In this document: positions 63,785-64,000 of the stretch, piece after piece
Numbering within the stretch: the stretch's first letter is position 1
How the letters are laid out: the number at the start of each line of letters is the position of its first letter
Assembly (NCBI RefSeq): GCF_001705235.1
Contig: NZ_MCGV01000001.1
Span: 992,001 to 1,056,000 of the forward strand
DNA: 64,000 bases
Direction of reading: 5' to 3'
From: Clostridium pasteurianum
GTDB taxonomy: Bacteria; Bacillota; Clostridia; Clostridiales; Clostridiaceae
Notes under the pieces: model-generated
Seen by the model: only the letters and a program-made list of their open reading frames with translations
The model's database searches: none
What the model was told of the DNA's origin: nothing
Position numbers and translations under genes: made by a program

Positions 63785-63915
63785 TTTTTGTATACCCCCA
63801 TTGTCTAATTTACACGATAATAATTTGATTATGGCAAAATATCTCCTAAACGTTTTCATTTTCTTCTAATTTTAATCTCTTATGTTATTTTTTAATGAGT
63901 TATTACATATTTACC

Positions 63916-63944
63916 ATTATAGTACATAATGTCTATATAGTAAA
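63916..63944 (-). promoter_or_regulatory. Probable promoter of the peptide synthetase operon
   Basis: On the minus strand TTTACT (63944-63939), 17 bases, TATAAT (63921-63916), about 130 bases before ATG 63784. Confidence 0.6.
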
Positions 63945-64000
63945 GTTAATTGATTTTATTGAAGTTATTTGAAATAAACTAGTGTAAATATTTTTACTTA

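Overview
The window comes from a low-GC Firmicute, most likely Clostridium sensu lato. The signs are AT-rich codon use, strong GGAGG-type ribosome binding sites, the rrn operon layout, a MurT/GatD pair, a PadR/DegV pair and a CWC-type cysteine-rich protein. Most genes are on the minus strand. Nothing can be checked against a database here, so species and product names are not claimed.

Left part (1-9.9 kb): a partial pyruvate-carboxyltransferase (HMGL-like) gene, two small coiled-coil proteins, a GT-C-type membrane protein and a PlsC acyltransferase. These are followed by a full ribosomal RNA operon on the minus strand, in the order promoter, 16S, tRNA-Ile(GAT), 23S, 5S, tRNA-Asn(GTT). RNase III-type stems that bracket 16S and 23S are visible.

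Middle part (10-29.7 kb) is mainly envelope and housekeeping. It has UppP, the lipid II amidation pair MurT-GatD, a secreted polysaccharide deacetylase, and ClpB behind two paralogous HTH-TPR regulators. It also has a YtxH-like miniprotein, an FtsH-type protease, a rhomboid protease, a Fur-family regulator, MntP, a DegV-PadR operon with a threefold TATCA-N4-TGATA operator, a TrhA/hemolysin III membrane protein, a short SSB and a CWC protein. Three copies of an unusual intergenic element sit here. Each has a hairpin of about 190 nt whose outer stem abuts or overlaps the stop codon of the neighbouring gene, plus a conserved core containing TGACGAGCAAAGCAATGTCA.

Right part (29.9-63.8 kb) is one minus-strand nonribosomal peptide synthetase system of about 34 kb. 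It has nine modules and ends in a thioesterase. Reading the specificity pockets by eye gives acyl?-Thr - D-Ser - Thr - D-X - Ser - Leu - Ser - D-Ser - Glu. The first C domain has no upstream module, which suggests a fatty-acyl start and so a Ser/Thr-rich lipopeptide. An in-frame TAG interrupts the A domain of module 1, so as written the first subunit is split in two (about 0.72 kb-aa and about 6.9 kb-aa). The four Ser A domains and the two Thr A domains are near-identical at DNA level, a sign of recent duplication or gene conversion. No transporter, PPTase or regulator of the cluster is in the window; these may lie beyond 64 kb.
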